DNA of 47,234 nt from Anaerolineae bacterium (lineage in GTDB: Bacteria; Chloroflexota; Anaerolineae; Promineifilales; Promineifilaceae), in the NCBI GenBank assembly GCA_019637635.1, contig JAHBVI010000047.1, forward strand, positions 1 through 47,234. Direction: 5' to 3'. The position numbers were made by a program, and so were the translations under genes. The notes beneath the pieces are model-generated. The model was not told where the DNA came from. It searched no databases and saw only the letters and a list, made by a program, of their open reading frames with translations. Position 1 is the stretch's first letter, and each line of letters begins with the position of its first letter. Of the stretch, positions 40,383 to 47,234 are shown piece by piece.

Positions 40383-41813
40383 ATGCCACCACCTGATTTT
40401 CTTGCCAAAATGGAGCGGCTGTTAGGGGCCGAGTATGCTGATTTTGTCGCCAGTATTGATCAGTCGCCGCTGGTGGGGCTGCGCGTCAATACGTTGAAGA
40501 TTGCACCGGAGGATTTTAACACCATGTCACCGTTTGCGCTGAAACAGGCTGGAGCTTATGCGCCTGCCGGTTTTCTGGTAGCAGATGAAAGCAGACCGGG
40601 CAGCCACCCCTATCACGCCGCCGGGCTGTATTACCTGCAAGAGCCGTCAGCGATGGCGGTAGCCCAACTGGTAGACCCGCAGCCGGGGGAGTGGGTGCTG
40701 GACATTGCCGCCGCGCCCGGTGGTAAAAGCACCCATCTGGCGGCGCTGATGCAGGATACCGGCCTGCTGGTCGCTAACGATATGGACGGCAAACGGGCCA
40801 GCATCCTGGCCGAAAACATGGAGCGTTGGGGCGCGCGCCACGCCCTGATCACCAACGCCCACCCGGAACAGTTGGCGGCGCAGTTCGGCCCGGTGTTTGA
40901 CCGGGTGCTGGTGGACGCCCCCTGTTCTGGCGAAGGCATGTTTCGGCGATTGGGATCCGCGAAGGGGGCGAAGGGGGCGAACGTTGAGTGGAGCCAGGAG
41001 CAGGTGTTGGCGTGTGCGCGGCGGCAAACGGCCGTACTTGCCACCGCCGTGCAACTGGTGAAACCCGGCGGGCGGCTGGTCTACGCCACCTGTACCTTTG
41101 CCCCGGAGGAGAACGAAAGCAGCATCGCCCGTTTCCTGATGACGCATCCCGATTTTAAACTGGTGGAGCCGCCACGATTTGATGGGTTTGACCGGGGACG
41201 GCCGTCGTGGGCGGCGGATGGGTTGCCACAAGATGGGCTGGAAAAGTGTGCCCGTCTCTGGCCGCACCGTTTCCCTGGCGAAGGGCATTTCATCGCCGTG
41301 ATGCAGCGCGCAGGCACAAAAAAACCTGACAGGTCTCAAAGGCCTGTCAGGTTTCAGCCACTAAAGTCATCGGAACTAAAAGTATGGCGAGAGTTTGCGC
41401 GGGCCACGTTACGTGGCGATTGGCCGGAGGAGCGCATGTTGCTGAAAAACGGCCGTCTCTACCTCTTGCCTCCTGATGCTATCGAAACGGGCCGTCTGAA
41501 ACTGGTGCGTTATGGTCTGTTGTTGGGTGAAATTCGGCCCGGCTATTTTAAACCGGCCCACGCCCTGGCGCTGGCCTTGAAACCGGAAGAGGTGGTTAAG
41601 GCCGTGAACTTCCCCGCCGACGCCCCCGAAATCACCGCCTACCTCTCCGGCCACCCTCTGCCGATTACCGATCACCGATTACCGATTACCGATAACTGGC
41701 TACCGATTACGGCTGACGGTTTCCCCCTCGGTTGGGCTAAGGCCGGCGGTGGGCAGTTGAAGAACCATTACCCACGCGGCCTGCGAATGGTTAAGGCGGA
41801 GGGGAGGCTTTAG
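40383..41813 (+). CDS. RsmF/NOL1-type RNA m5C methyltransferase
   Basis: 476 residues. The N-terminal PUA-like/RNA-binding part (1-80) is followed by a Rossmann domain with VLDIAAAPGGKSTHLAALM (motif I), VLVDAPCSGEGMFRR (motif IV Cys) and LVYATCTFAPEENE (motif VI catalytic Cys): the two-cysteine m5C mechanism. The C-terminal RsmF_B-like domain (about 330-470) has WREFARATLRGDWPEERMLLKNGRLYLLP and ends with AKAGGGQLKNHYPRGLR. Two unrelated repeats are translated in frame: the ACCTGACAGG palindrome (residues about 314-324) and a heptad tract (about 427-445). The last codons overlap the convergent ligase gene in a perfect hairpin. Confidence 0.93.
   Translation: MPPPDFLAKMERLLGAEYADFVASIDQSPLVGLRVNTLKIAPEDFNTMSPFALKQAGAYAPAGFLVADESRPGSHPYHAAGLYYLQEPSAMAVAQLVDPQPGEWVLDIAAAPGGKSTHLAALMQDTGLLVANDMDGKRASILAENMERWGARHALITNAHPEQLAAQFGPVFDRVLVDAPCSGEGMFRRLGSAKGAKGANVEWSQEQVLACARRQTAVLATAVQLVKPGGRLVYATCTFAPEENESSIARFLMTHPDFKLVEPPRFDGFDRGRPSWAADGLPQDGLEKCARLWPHRFPGEGHFIAVMQRAGTKKPDRSQRPVRFQPLKSSELKVWREFARATLRGDWPEERMLLKNGRLYLLPPDAIETGRLKLVRYGLLLGEIRPGYFKPAHALALALKPEEVVKAVNFPADAPEITAYLSGHPLPITDHRLPITDNWLPITADGFPLGWAKAGGGQLKNHYPRGLRMVKAEGRL
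41322..41354. repeat. Dispersed palindrome copy 3, inside a gene
   Basis: AAACCTGACAGG and its complement with a 9-nt loop, read in frame as part of TKKPDRSQRPVRFQP in the linker between the catalytic and C-terminal domains of the methyltransferase. Same palindrome as at 4940 and 34952. Confidence 0.88.
41661..41716 (+). repeat. Heptad repeat tract 9, inside a gene
   Basis: Eight 7-base units: CCGATTA (four), CCGATCA, CCGATAA, CTGGCTA and CGGCTGA. The translated peptide is PITDHRLPITDNWLPIT, a 7-residue period equal to three heptads, within the C-terminal domain of the m5C methyltransferase. Confidence 0.92.
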
Positions 41814-43125
41814 CCGACCCCGTGTCGGCTAAAGCCTCCCCTCCAAAATTCGTTCCGTGTAAAACGGCCGTCAGCCCCAGCAGCAGCCAGAAAATGAAAC
41901 CGGGTTTAGCCCCCAGCGCCACCGCATCTACCAGGCCATACACAAAATAAGCGGTTAACGCACAGAGAATGCCCAGCGCCAGCGACCGCCGCCAGACCGT
42001 TACTCCCTGCCGCCAGGCCAGCCAGGCCAGCGCCGCCGCCCCCAGCCACAGCGCGGCATAAAAAATCAGTCCCGGCAGCCCCAAATCCAACCCGGCCTGC
42101 AACAAATGATTGTGGGCATGGGCAAAGTCACTGTCACGAGACAAAAAGTAGGTGGGGTAATAGTCAAACACCAGGACGCGGAAGCGGTTGATGCCCATGC
42201 CGGTGAGCGGGAATTCGCGCAAGCCGGTAATGGCCCGTTCCCAAATTTGCAGGCGGCCCTGCATGGTTTCCACACTGCGTTCGCCGCTTTGCTCCACCAG
42301 CACGGCCGTGATCTCCGGGGCGTAGGCTGACCACACGGCCGTAGCCCCCGCCACCCCCACCAGCACCAACCCCACCGCCAGCCACCAGCGCAGCCGCGCC
42401 ACTGCCAGCAGCCCCATCAGCCCTAATCCGGCGGCCAACCCCAACAATCCGGCCCGCGATTGGGTCAAGACCATCACCGCCAGCATGGCCAGGGTTGCTC
42501 CCCACACAAACAGCGCCGCCACCAGAGACATGCCCCGGAGTTCGCGCCATAAGGCCCGTGGATACCGCAAAATTGCCAGCGACAATACGACCGCCAGCGG
42601 CAAAACCCACAACAACACCCCGGCCACTTCGTTGGGGCTGATACCGGTCTCGCCGGGCGTCACTTCCAGCAAACGGGCCGGAGTATAGGCCAGGATGGCG
42701 TCCAGTTGGGCAAACTTGGACGTCCAGCGCACGGCAAACAGGGCGATGCCCACGACGATCAGGCCGCCGGCCAGCAGCGCCGCCACCAGCCACCATAACC
42801 GGCGCGGATGGGCATGGGTATAGGCGGCGGCGGCGTAGAACACGGCCGTGCCATACACCATGCCCGTTACTTTGGGCAGGCTGGACAGCCGGTCATCAGA
42901 CACAGCAAACCCGACGGCCGTCATCAGCAGCAGCCCCCATACCGGCCAGTCAAGGGGGGTGGGGGTGAAGGGACGGCCGTAGCCCACCCAGCGCGCCAAC
43001 CACAACAGCGGAATCAGCAACAAGACCCAGACCCGCTGCGGTGTGGGAAAGACGGCAAAGGGCAAGATGAACAGCAGGAGCAGCCATTCGATGGTGAGTA
43101 AGCGGCGGCAGAGACGGGGGAGCAT
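41791..43125 (-). CDS. O-antigen ligase/Wzy-type polysaccharide polymerase
   Basis: 444 residues with about 11 membrane segments. The O-antigen ligase signature lies in the periplasmic loop and after it: LTQSRAGLLGLAAGLGL, QGRLQIWERAITGLREFPLTGMGINRFRVLVFDYYP and FAHAHNHLLQAGLDLGLPGLIFY, carrying the conserved R...W...G-x-G...HNH/D-x-x-L-x-x-x-x-E/D-x-G-x-x-G. It joins or polymerises lipid-linked glycans outside the membrane. Its C-terminal codons lie in the hairpin shared with the convergent methyltransferase gene. Confidence 0.92.
   Translation of the reverse strand: MLPRLCRRLLTIEWLLLLFILPFAVFPTPQRVWVLLLIPLLWLARWVGYGRPFTPTPLDWPVWGLLLMTAVGFAVSDDRLSSLPKVTGMVYGTAVFYAAAAYTHAHPRRLWWLVAALLAGGLIVVGIALFAVRWTSKFAQLDAILAYTPARLLEVTPGETGISPNEVAGVLLWVLPLAVVLSLAILRYPRALWRELRGMSLVAALFVWGATLAMLAVMVLTQSRAGLLGLAAGLGLMGLLAVARLRWWLAVGLVLVGVAGATAVWSAYAPEITAVLVEQSGERSVETMQGRLQIWERAITGLREFPLTGMGINRFRVLVFDYYPTYFLSRDSDFAHAHNHLLQAGLDLGLPGLIFYAALWLGAAALAWLAWRQGVTVWRRSLALGILCALTAYFVYGLVDAVALGAKPGFIFWLLLGLTAVLHGTNFGGEALADTGSAKASPPP
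41798..41844. terminator. Perfect 21-bp hairpin at convergent overlapping gene ends
   Basis: The arms 41798-41818 and 41824-41844 are exact complements (GGAGGGGAGGCTTTAGCC at the left) around a 5-nt loop. The stop codon of the m5C methyltransferase (TAG 41811-41813) is inside the left arm and the ligase stop (41791-41793) is just outside it. The hairpin therefore encodes the C-termini of both proteins and could terminate both transcripts. No U-tract is visible. Confidence 0.85.
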
Positions 43126-43133
43126 GGGGAGAG

Positions 43134-43194
43134 CGTAATCCGTGACCCGTTAGCCGTAAACCGACGGATTACGGTTTACGGTTTACGGTTTACG
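43134..43194. repeat. Heptad repeat tract 10 supplying a stop codon
   Basis: CGTAATC, CGTGACC, CGTTAGC and CGTAAAC, then complement-type ATTACGG, TTTACGG (two) and TTTACGA. The halves are inverted. The TAA stop of the nucleotidyltransferase (43176-43178) belongs to a TTTACGG unit. Confidence 0.92.
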
Positions 43195-44339
43195 AGCTTC
43201 AGGGCTATTAGAGTACCTTTGAGCAGGCGGGCCAGGTAGTAAAGAGGCAGCAGGGCGCGGTGGTGGATGTGGTAGCGATGCATCATGTAATTGGGATGAG
43301 GGAAGAGGGTGGGCAGGATGACGGCCGTTTTCTGCCGCCATCCAGGTGTGTTTTGGGCATTGAGCAGCACCTTGCCGACCGGTGAACGCTGCGGGTTGGC
43401 AATATGCCGCGCCATCTGGCGCTGTGCCGCGTCGCTCTCTTGCGCCAGTAAATCCAGGGCTGGTGGTGGTAGCGGCGTCGCCAATTCGCGGACTACCAGG
43501 CGCAGGGCGGCCTGCACCGCCGGTAAAACACCGGCTGTGTCAGCAACGGCAGCCACCTGCGGCCAATCAGACGGCAATAGATGGTAATCTGGGCGGCCGC
43601 GCACCAACTGGTCAATGTCCAGCAGCCAACGCCAGCGAATTTCGGCGCGATGTTCCAGAATTTGGTGGACGGCCGTATGCACCAAGGCGGCCCCTGGGGA
43701 TAACACCTTTACCGATTGGCCGCGCCAGGGTACACAAACGGCTTGTGCCCACCATCGGGCCAACGGCAGCCGCCCGCGCACCCCTTCCCGCTGCGACAAA
43801 TCCCAATGTAGCTCCACGCTCAAAGGTGACGTTTTCAGGTCGCCAGGGTAAAAGTCTAGCTGGGTGATGTGGGGGGGGATGGCGGCCACGTCCGGCCACA
43901 ACCCCTTGTCGTGGAAACCCAGGTCAGCCATCACCCGCCAGGCGGCAGGTAAATCGGCCCGTTGCAGCCAGAGGTCCAGGTCATTCATGGGGCGCACGGC
44001 CGGATCGGGGTAAAGGGTGAGGCAAAAGGCGATGCCTTTGAGCCACACCGTTTTCACCCCGGCGACAGCAAAAGCGTTCTGCAAACGGGCCAGCAAATCC
44101 AGCTTCACGGCCGTAGCCGCCACACTCTGCCAGTAAACAGGGGCCAGGGCAGTTTGCAGCGCCGGGGCCAGATCGGCCTGCTTAAGCCGCACGTAAGCCA
44201 ACGCGCCTAATTCTTGCTGCGTTAACCAATCGGCCAACAAGCCCGGTGGGCTGTCTTGCAAAATGGCAATCTGTGCCTCCGCCCATTCACCAGAGGCCAG
44301 GGCGGGGCAGAGGGTGGGGAATACGGCCGTGTCCATCAT
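43176..44339 (-). CDS. Nucleotidyltransferase-family protein (NTP_transf_5-like) of polysaccharide locus
   Basis: 387 residues. The core motif is VKTVWLKGIAFCLTLYPDPAVRPMNDLDLWLQRADLPAAWRVMADLGF, the KG...Y.d...R...D.D(L/I)(L/W)v pattern of the uncharacterised nucleotidyltransferase family PF14907, with the D-x-D metal site. VELHWDLSQREG and LVHTAVHQILEHRAEIRWRWLLDIDQLV are further conserved blocks. Such genes are common in exopolysaccharide clusters; the acceptor is unknown. The start overlaps the upstream glycosyltransferase stop (ATGA), so the two are coupled. Its stop comes from a heptad tract. Confidence 0.85.
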   Translation of the reverse strand: MMDTAVFPTLCPALASGEWAEAQIAILQDSPPGLLADWLTQQELGALAYVRLKQADLAPALQTALAPVYWQSVAATAVKLDLLARLQNAFAVAGVKTVWLKGIAFCLTLYPDPAVRPMNDLDLWLQRADLPAAWRVMADLGFHDKGLWPDVAAIPPHITQLDFYPGDLKTSPLSVELHWDLSQREGVRGRLPLARWWAQAVCVPWRGQSVKVLSPGAALVHTAVHQILEHRAEIRWRWLLDIDQLVRGRPDYHLLPSDWPQVAAVADTAGVLPAVQAALRLVVRELATPLPPPALDLLAQESDAAQRQMARHIANPQRSPVGKVLLNAQNTPGWRQKTAVILPTLFPHPNYMMHRYHIHHRALLPLYYLARLLKGTLIALKLVNRKP

Positions 44340-45508
44340 TGATCCGCGAAGGGCACGCAGTAACGCGAAGGGTTTGAAGTAAGGTAAGCCTGTTCCAGTT
44401 CGGCCACTTTGTCGGGTAGGGCGAAGTGGGTGAGGAGGCGCTGCTGTGCGGCACGGCCGTATTGCTGGCGTAGTGATGGGTCATTCAGTAAAAGGGCTAA
44501 AGCATCGGCCAGGGCGGGTGCATCATCGGGGGGGACGAGCAAACCGGTGAGACCGTCTTGCACCAGTTCGGGTACGCCGCCAACGGCCGTAGCCACCACC
44601 GGCAATCCCGCGGCCATCGCTTCCATAATGGCCGCAGGCAGTCCCTCAGAACGGGAGGAAAGCACCTTGATGTCGCTGTCAACCAGGATGTCAGACACGT
44701 CGGCGCGGCGGCCCATGAAGGTGATATGGTCGGCCAGGTTCAGGTCGCGGGTGCGTTGTTCCAGGGCAGCGCGGCGTTGGCCGTCGCCCACCAGCAGCAG
44801 ATGAAAATTGTGCCCTTGCTGACGTAGTTGGGAGGCGGCATGGATGAGGGTTTGTTGGTCTTTGACTTTGCGCAGGTTGCCAACAGAGACGATGAGGGGG
44901 GTGTCGGGGGGGATGGGGAGAAACGGCCGTATCTGCCCTCGCACCGCCTGCATAAACGGGGCGGCGTCCAGGCCGCTGTGAATGGCCCGGATTTTGGCCG
45001 GGGGCACATGCGCCTGCTCCGCCAGCCAGCGGGCGCCGGCGTGGCTGTTGGCGATGTAGAAGTCTACCCACCGGCTGGTAGCGCGTTCCACATAACGGGG
45101 CCACCAACTGCCGCTGCCCACACTGCGCTGCCCACAAATGACGACGGCCTGGCTATACCGCCGGGCGGCGAACCGCCCCAACAGGTTGGCGCGGGTGCCA
45201 AAAATCTGGATGATGTGGGGGGAATGGGTGGTGAGCAGTTGATGGAGATCGCGCCAGATGTGGCGTAACGGCCGTTGGTGATAACACAGATGCAGTGGTT
45301 CACAACCCACCGCCCGGTAGAGGTCACTCACCGGGCCTGGTTCGTCCAGGAAAGCGACGTGTACCTGTACTCCGCGCTGCCTCAGGCCACACCAGGTGCG
45401 GAAATTCATCATCTCCGTACCGCCAATTTGAGCGCCGGTTTGCAGCCATGTAATGTGGTAATCCGTAATCGGTAATCCGTAATCGGTAATTCGTCGGGTG
45501 TCTGGCAT
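44336..45508 (-). CDS. GT4-type glycosyltransferase
   Basis: About 390 residues. The N-terminal half begins HITWLQTGAQIGGTEMMNFR, the G-G-x-E acceptor loop. The C-terminal GT4 half has VSVGNLRKVKDQQTLIHAASQL, FHLLLVGDGQRRAALEQ, ITFMGRRADV and LSSRSEGLPAAIMEAMAAGLPVVATAVGGVPELV, the E-x(7)-E donor site. It would add a sugar to a polysaccharide precursor on the cytosolic face. Start chosen at ATG 45508. The first 16 residues (RRITDYGLPITDY) are translated heptad repeats, and no start lies between the repeat and the enzyme proper. Confidence 0.92.
   Translation of the reverse strand: MPDTRRITDYGLPITDYHITWLQTGAQIGGTEMMNFRTWCGLRQRGVQVHVAFLDEPGPVSDLYRAVGCEPLHLCYHQRPLRHIWRDLHQLLTTHSPHIIQIFGTRANLLGRFAARRYSQAVVICGQRSVGSGSWWPRYVERATSRWVDFYIANSHAGARWLAEQAHVPPAKIRAIHSGLDAAPFMQAVRGQIRPFLPIPPDTPLIVSVGNLRKVKDQQTLIHAASQLRQQGHNFHLLLVGDGQRRAALEQRTRDLNLADHITFMGRRADVSDILVDSDIKVLSSRSEGLPAAIMEAMAAGLPVVATAVGGVPELVQDGLTGLLVPPDDAPALADALALLLNDPSLRQQYGRAAQQRLLTHFALPDKVAELEQAYLTSNPSRYCVPFADQ
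45457..45498. repeat. Heptad repeat tract 11 in the glycosyltransferase N-terminus
   Basis: GGTAATC and CGTAATC alternate (45457, 45464, 45471, 45478), then GGTAATT and CGTCGGG, period exactly 7. The tract is read in frame as the N-terminal residues of the glycosyltransferase. Confidence 0.93.
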
Positions 45509-45530
45509 AGGGTGTGAACCACCTTCTTTC

Positions 45531-45558
45531 ACGGATAACGGATAACGGCTTACGAGAG
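45531..45558. repeat. Heptad repeat tract 12 supplying a stop codon
   Basis: ACGGATA (two), ACGGCTT and ACGAGAG. The TAA stop of the dehydratase gene (45550-45552) lies in the third and fourth units. It is complementary in type to tract 11 about 35 bp away. Confidence 0.82.
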
Positions 45559-47234
45559 TACAGGGGTGGCGCGGGTTTGTTCTGGGTAGGATGGGGTGAG
45601 TGGGGTGAGGGGGGGCACGGCCGTTTCCCCGGCGAGAGGGGTGTATTCGGGGATGAGGGATTTCAGGCTGTGTATGATGGCGGCGTCATCGTTATGGTAT
45701 GCGGCCGTTTCCAGGACGTGGATCATCTCATCCATATCGGGCGGCACAAAACGGCTGGCGTTCTCGGCCACAAATATCTTCTCGTGCCGGGTACGGGTAT
45801 AGTTTTCACCGGCCACAAATAGCTCTTCGTACAGTTTTTCCCCTGGCCGGGTACCCGTGACCACAATGTCAATATCTTGCCCCGGTTTGAGGCCGGACAA
45901 TTCCACCAGATCACGTGCCAGGTCAATGATTTTGACCGGCTCGCCCATGTCTAACATGAACAGTTCACCCCCTGTGCCCAGGACGGCGGCCTGCAACACC
46001 AACTGCACCGCTTCGGGGATGGTCATAAAAAAGCGGGTCATCTCCGAGTGCGTGATGGTGATGGGGCCGCCGTCGGCAATCTGTTTTTTGAAGGTGAGGA
46101 TGACGCTGCCACGGCTGCCGAGGACATTGCCAAAACGGACGGCGACATACGGCCGTCCACTCCGTTCCGCCGCCTGGTGTACCAGCAGTTCCGCCGCCCG
46201 TTTGCTGGCGCCCATGATGCTGGTCGGGTTGACTGCTTTGTCGGTGGAGATCATGACGAAGTGGTCTACGCCTGTTTCCAAAGCGGCCTGTAACAGATTG
46301 CGTGTGCCGATGACGTTGTTGGTGATGGCCTCGGCCGGATTTTGTTCCATCAGGGGCACATGTTTGTGGGCGGCGGCGTGAAAGACGATTTGGGGCCGGT
46401 ATTGCTGAAGAACTGTCCGCAGACGCTCAGGGGAACGAGTGTCGGCAATAATAGGCACGATGGATACGGTACGGCCGTGCCGCTGTTGCAGTTCGTTGTG
46501 AATATCAAAGACGGAGTTCTCGCCGTGCCCGATGAGGATAAGTTGATCTGGCTCGGCACGGCAAATCTGGCGGCACAGTTCGCTGCCAATGGAGCCGCCG
46601 CCGCCTGTGACCAGGACTCGTTTGCCGCGCAAGAAGGTGGTCACGGCCGTGACATCCGTCTGTACCGGTTCGCGCCGCAGCAAATCTTCAATATCCACGT
46701 CACGCAGTTGGTTGACGCGCACAGCCCCATCCAGCAGTTCATAAATGCCGGGCATGGTTTTGGTCTGCACACGTGCTTCTTCACAAATGTCTACGATCTG
46801 GCGAATGGTCTTGCCGGGAGCGGTGGGCATGGCAATGATGACCTGACGGACATCAAGCCGTGTCACCAGTTCGGGGATGGCTTCACGCGGCCCTATGACT
46901 TTGACGCCCTGTATGCGAATACCCTGTTTGGCCGGATCGTCATCCACAAAACCAATGGGGAGCATGCCCAACTGCGGGTTGCGCTGCATTTCGCGGGCGA
47001 TCATGGCGCCAGCATCGCCCGCGCCGGCGATGAGTACATGCTTGCCGAGTGGCAACCCTCGCAGCCGGTATTGGTAGCGGACATAGGAGCGCACGGTGAA
47101 ACGGGGCACGGCCGTTGCCCCCAGCGCCAGCATAAAAAAGATGGCCGGAATCGAGCGGGGCAATATCCAGTCCGGCGGCAGCAGGTAAAGGGTTACAAAA
47201 CAGAATAGTGCGGCGCTCACTGTGGCAATAGCGA
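45550..47234 (-). CDS. CapD/FlaA1-type nucleoside-diphosphate-sugar dehydratase/epimerase (5' end outside window)
   Basis: The frame is open to the right edge, so the N-terminal membrane helices are only partly seen. A first Rossmann domain (HVLIAGAGDAGAMIAREM...GFVDDDPAKQG) is followed by the SDR catalytic domain. This has VLVTGGGGSIGSELCRQI, AAAHKHVPLMEQNP, ISTDKAVNPTSIMGASKRAAE (the S-T-D-K...M-x-x-x-K active-site pattern of 4,6-dehydratases such as PglF/WbpM), VRFGNVLGSRGSVI and PGEKLYEEL. It makes 4-keto-6-deoxy UDP-sugars for surface polysaccharide. The first gene seen of the minus-strand polysaccharide operon. Its stop is inside a heptad unit. Confidence 0.94.
   Translation of the reverse strand, partial: AIATVSAALFCFVTLYLLPPDWILPRSIPAIFFMLALGATAVPRFTVRSYVRYQYRLRGLPLGKHVLIAGAGDAGAMIAREMQRNPQLGMLPIGFVDDDPAKQGIRIQGVKVIGPREAIPELVTRLDVRQVIIAMPTAPGKTIRQIVDICEEARVQTKTMPGIYELLDGAVRVNQLRDVDIEDLLRREPVQTDVTAVTTFLRGKRVLVTGGGGSIGSELCRQICRAEPDQLILIGHGENSVFDIHNELQQRHGRTVSIVPIIADTRSPERLRTVLQQYRPQIVFHAAAHKHVPLMEQNPAEAITNNVIGTRNLLQAALETGVDHFVMISTDKAVNPTSIMGASKRAAELLVHQAAERSGRPYVAVRFGNVLGSRGSVILTFKKQIADGGPITITHSEMTRFFMTIPEAVQLVLQAAVLGTGGELFMLDMGEPVKIIDLARDLVELSGLKPGQDIDIVVTGTRPGEKLYEELFVAGENYTRTRHEKIFVAENASRFVPPDMDEMIHVLETAAYHNDDAAIIHSLKSLIPEYTPLAGETAVPPLTPLTPSYPEQTRATPVLS

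Noticed and set aside
46342..47208. 288-residue plus-strand frame
   Set aside because: Antisense of the dehydratase gene, which has full SDR motifs.
1..47234. tRNA, rRNA or riboswitch genes
   Set aside because: No cloverleaf-like, rRNA-like or known riboswitch core was recognised by eye; a covariance-model search would be needed to exclude small ones.

Overview
The window is chromosomal DNA of a bacterium with about 55-60% GC by eye, most plausibly a member of the Chloroflexota (Anaerolineae-like). That assignment is an inference from gene style and repeat content: there is no rRNA gene, tRNA or other decisive phylogenetic marker. Its most striking property is one octamer, the palindrome ACGGCCGT. 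It occurs about 130 times by hand count where about one is expected by chance, both inside genes and between them. A second unusual layer is heptameric tandem repeats at about a dozen gene boundaries. A third is a 153-154 bp inverted-repeat element present twice, each copy flanked by an 11-bp direct repeat.

Layout. 1-2231: 3' part of an RHS/YD-repeat protein whose AT-rich tip is a CHAP-like peptidase domain. 2232-4694: three two-gene toxin-antitoxin modules (MazEF-like, DUF4258/YgiT, BrnTA-like), each preceded by arrays of ACGGCCGT spaced alternately 34 and 21 bp apart. 4996-7643: sigma factor and membrane-anchored anti-sigma candidate. 7741-12680 (minus strand): a LiaF-like membrane protein, ABC exporter, histidine kinase, a coiled-coil/HNH pair and a response regulator. 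12915-14546: DedA protein and RsgA. 14565-18637: a restriction-modification-like pair in the only long stretch lacking ACGGCCGT, probably acquired. 18799-22100: SH3-NlpC/P60 protein, MscS channel and GAF histidine kinase. 22329-27081: hybrid PAS histidine kinase, a McrB-type ATPase without an McrC, and an FAD amine-oxidase-like protein. 27113-35987: RarD, lipoprotein, polytopic membrane protein, double-Nudix protein, two further membrane proteins and a zinc-ribbon membrane protein.

36003-40324 (minus strand) is the most interesting block. A Tgt-family transglycosylase, an AAA ATPase, a DUF4276 (Toprim-like) protein and a 16S rRNA G1405-type methyltransferase follow one another; the first gap is 5 nt and the next two junctions are ATGA overlaps. 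A HicBA module lies just downstream. ATPase plus DUF4276 resembles two-gene OLD/Toprim-type phage-defence systems, and its fusion into an RNA-modification operon is unusual. 40383-41813 is an RNA m5C methyltransferase. 41791-47234 (minus strand) is an exopolysaccharide locus: O-antigen ligase, nucleotidyltransferase, GT4 glycosyltransferase and a CapD/FlaA1-type dehydratase that runs off the window.
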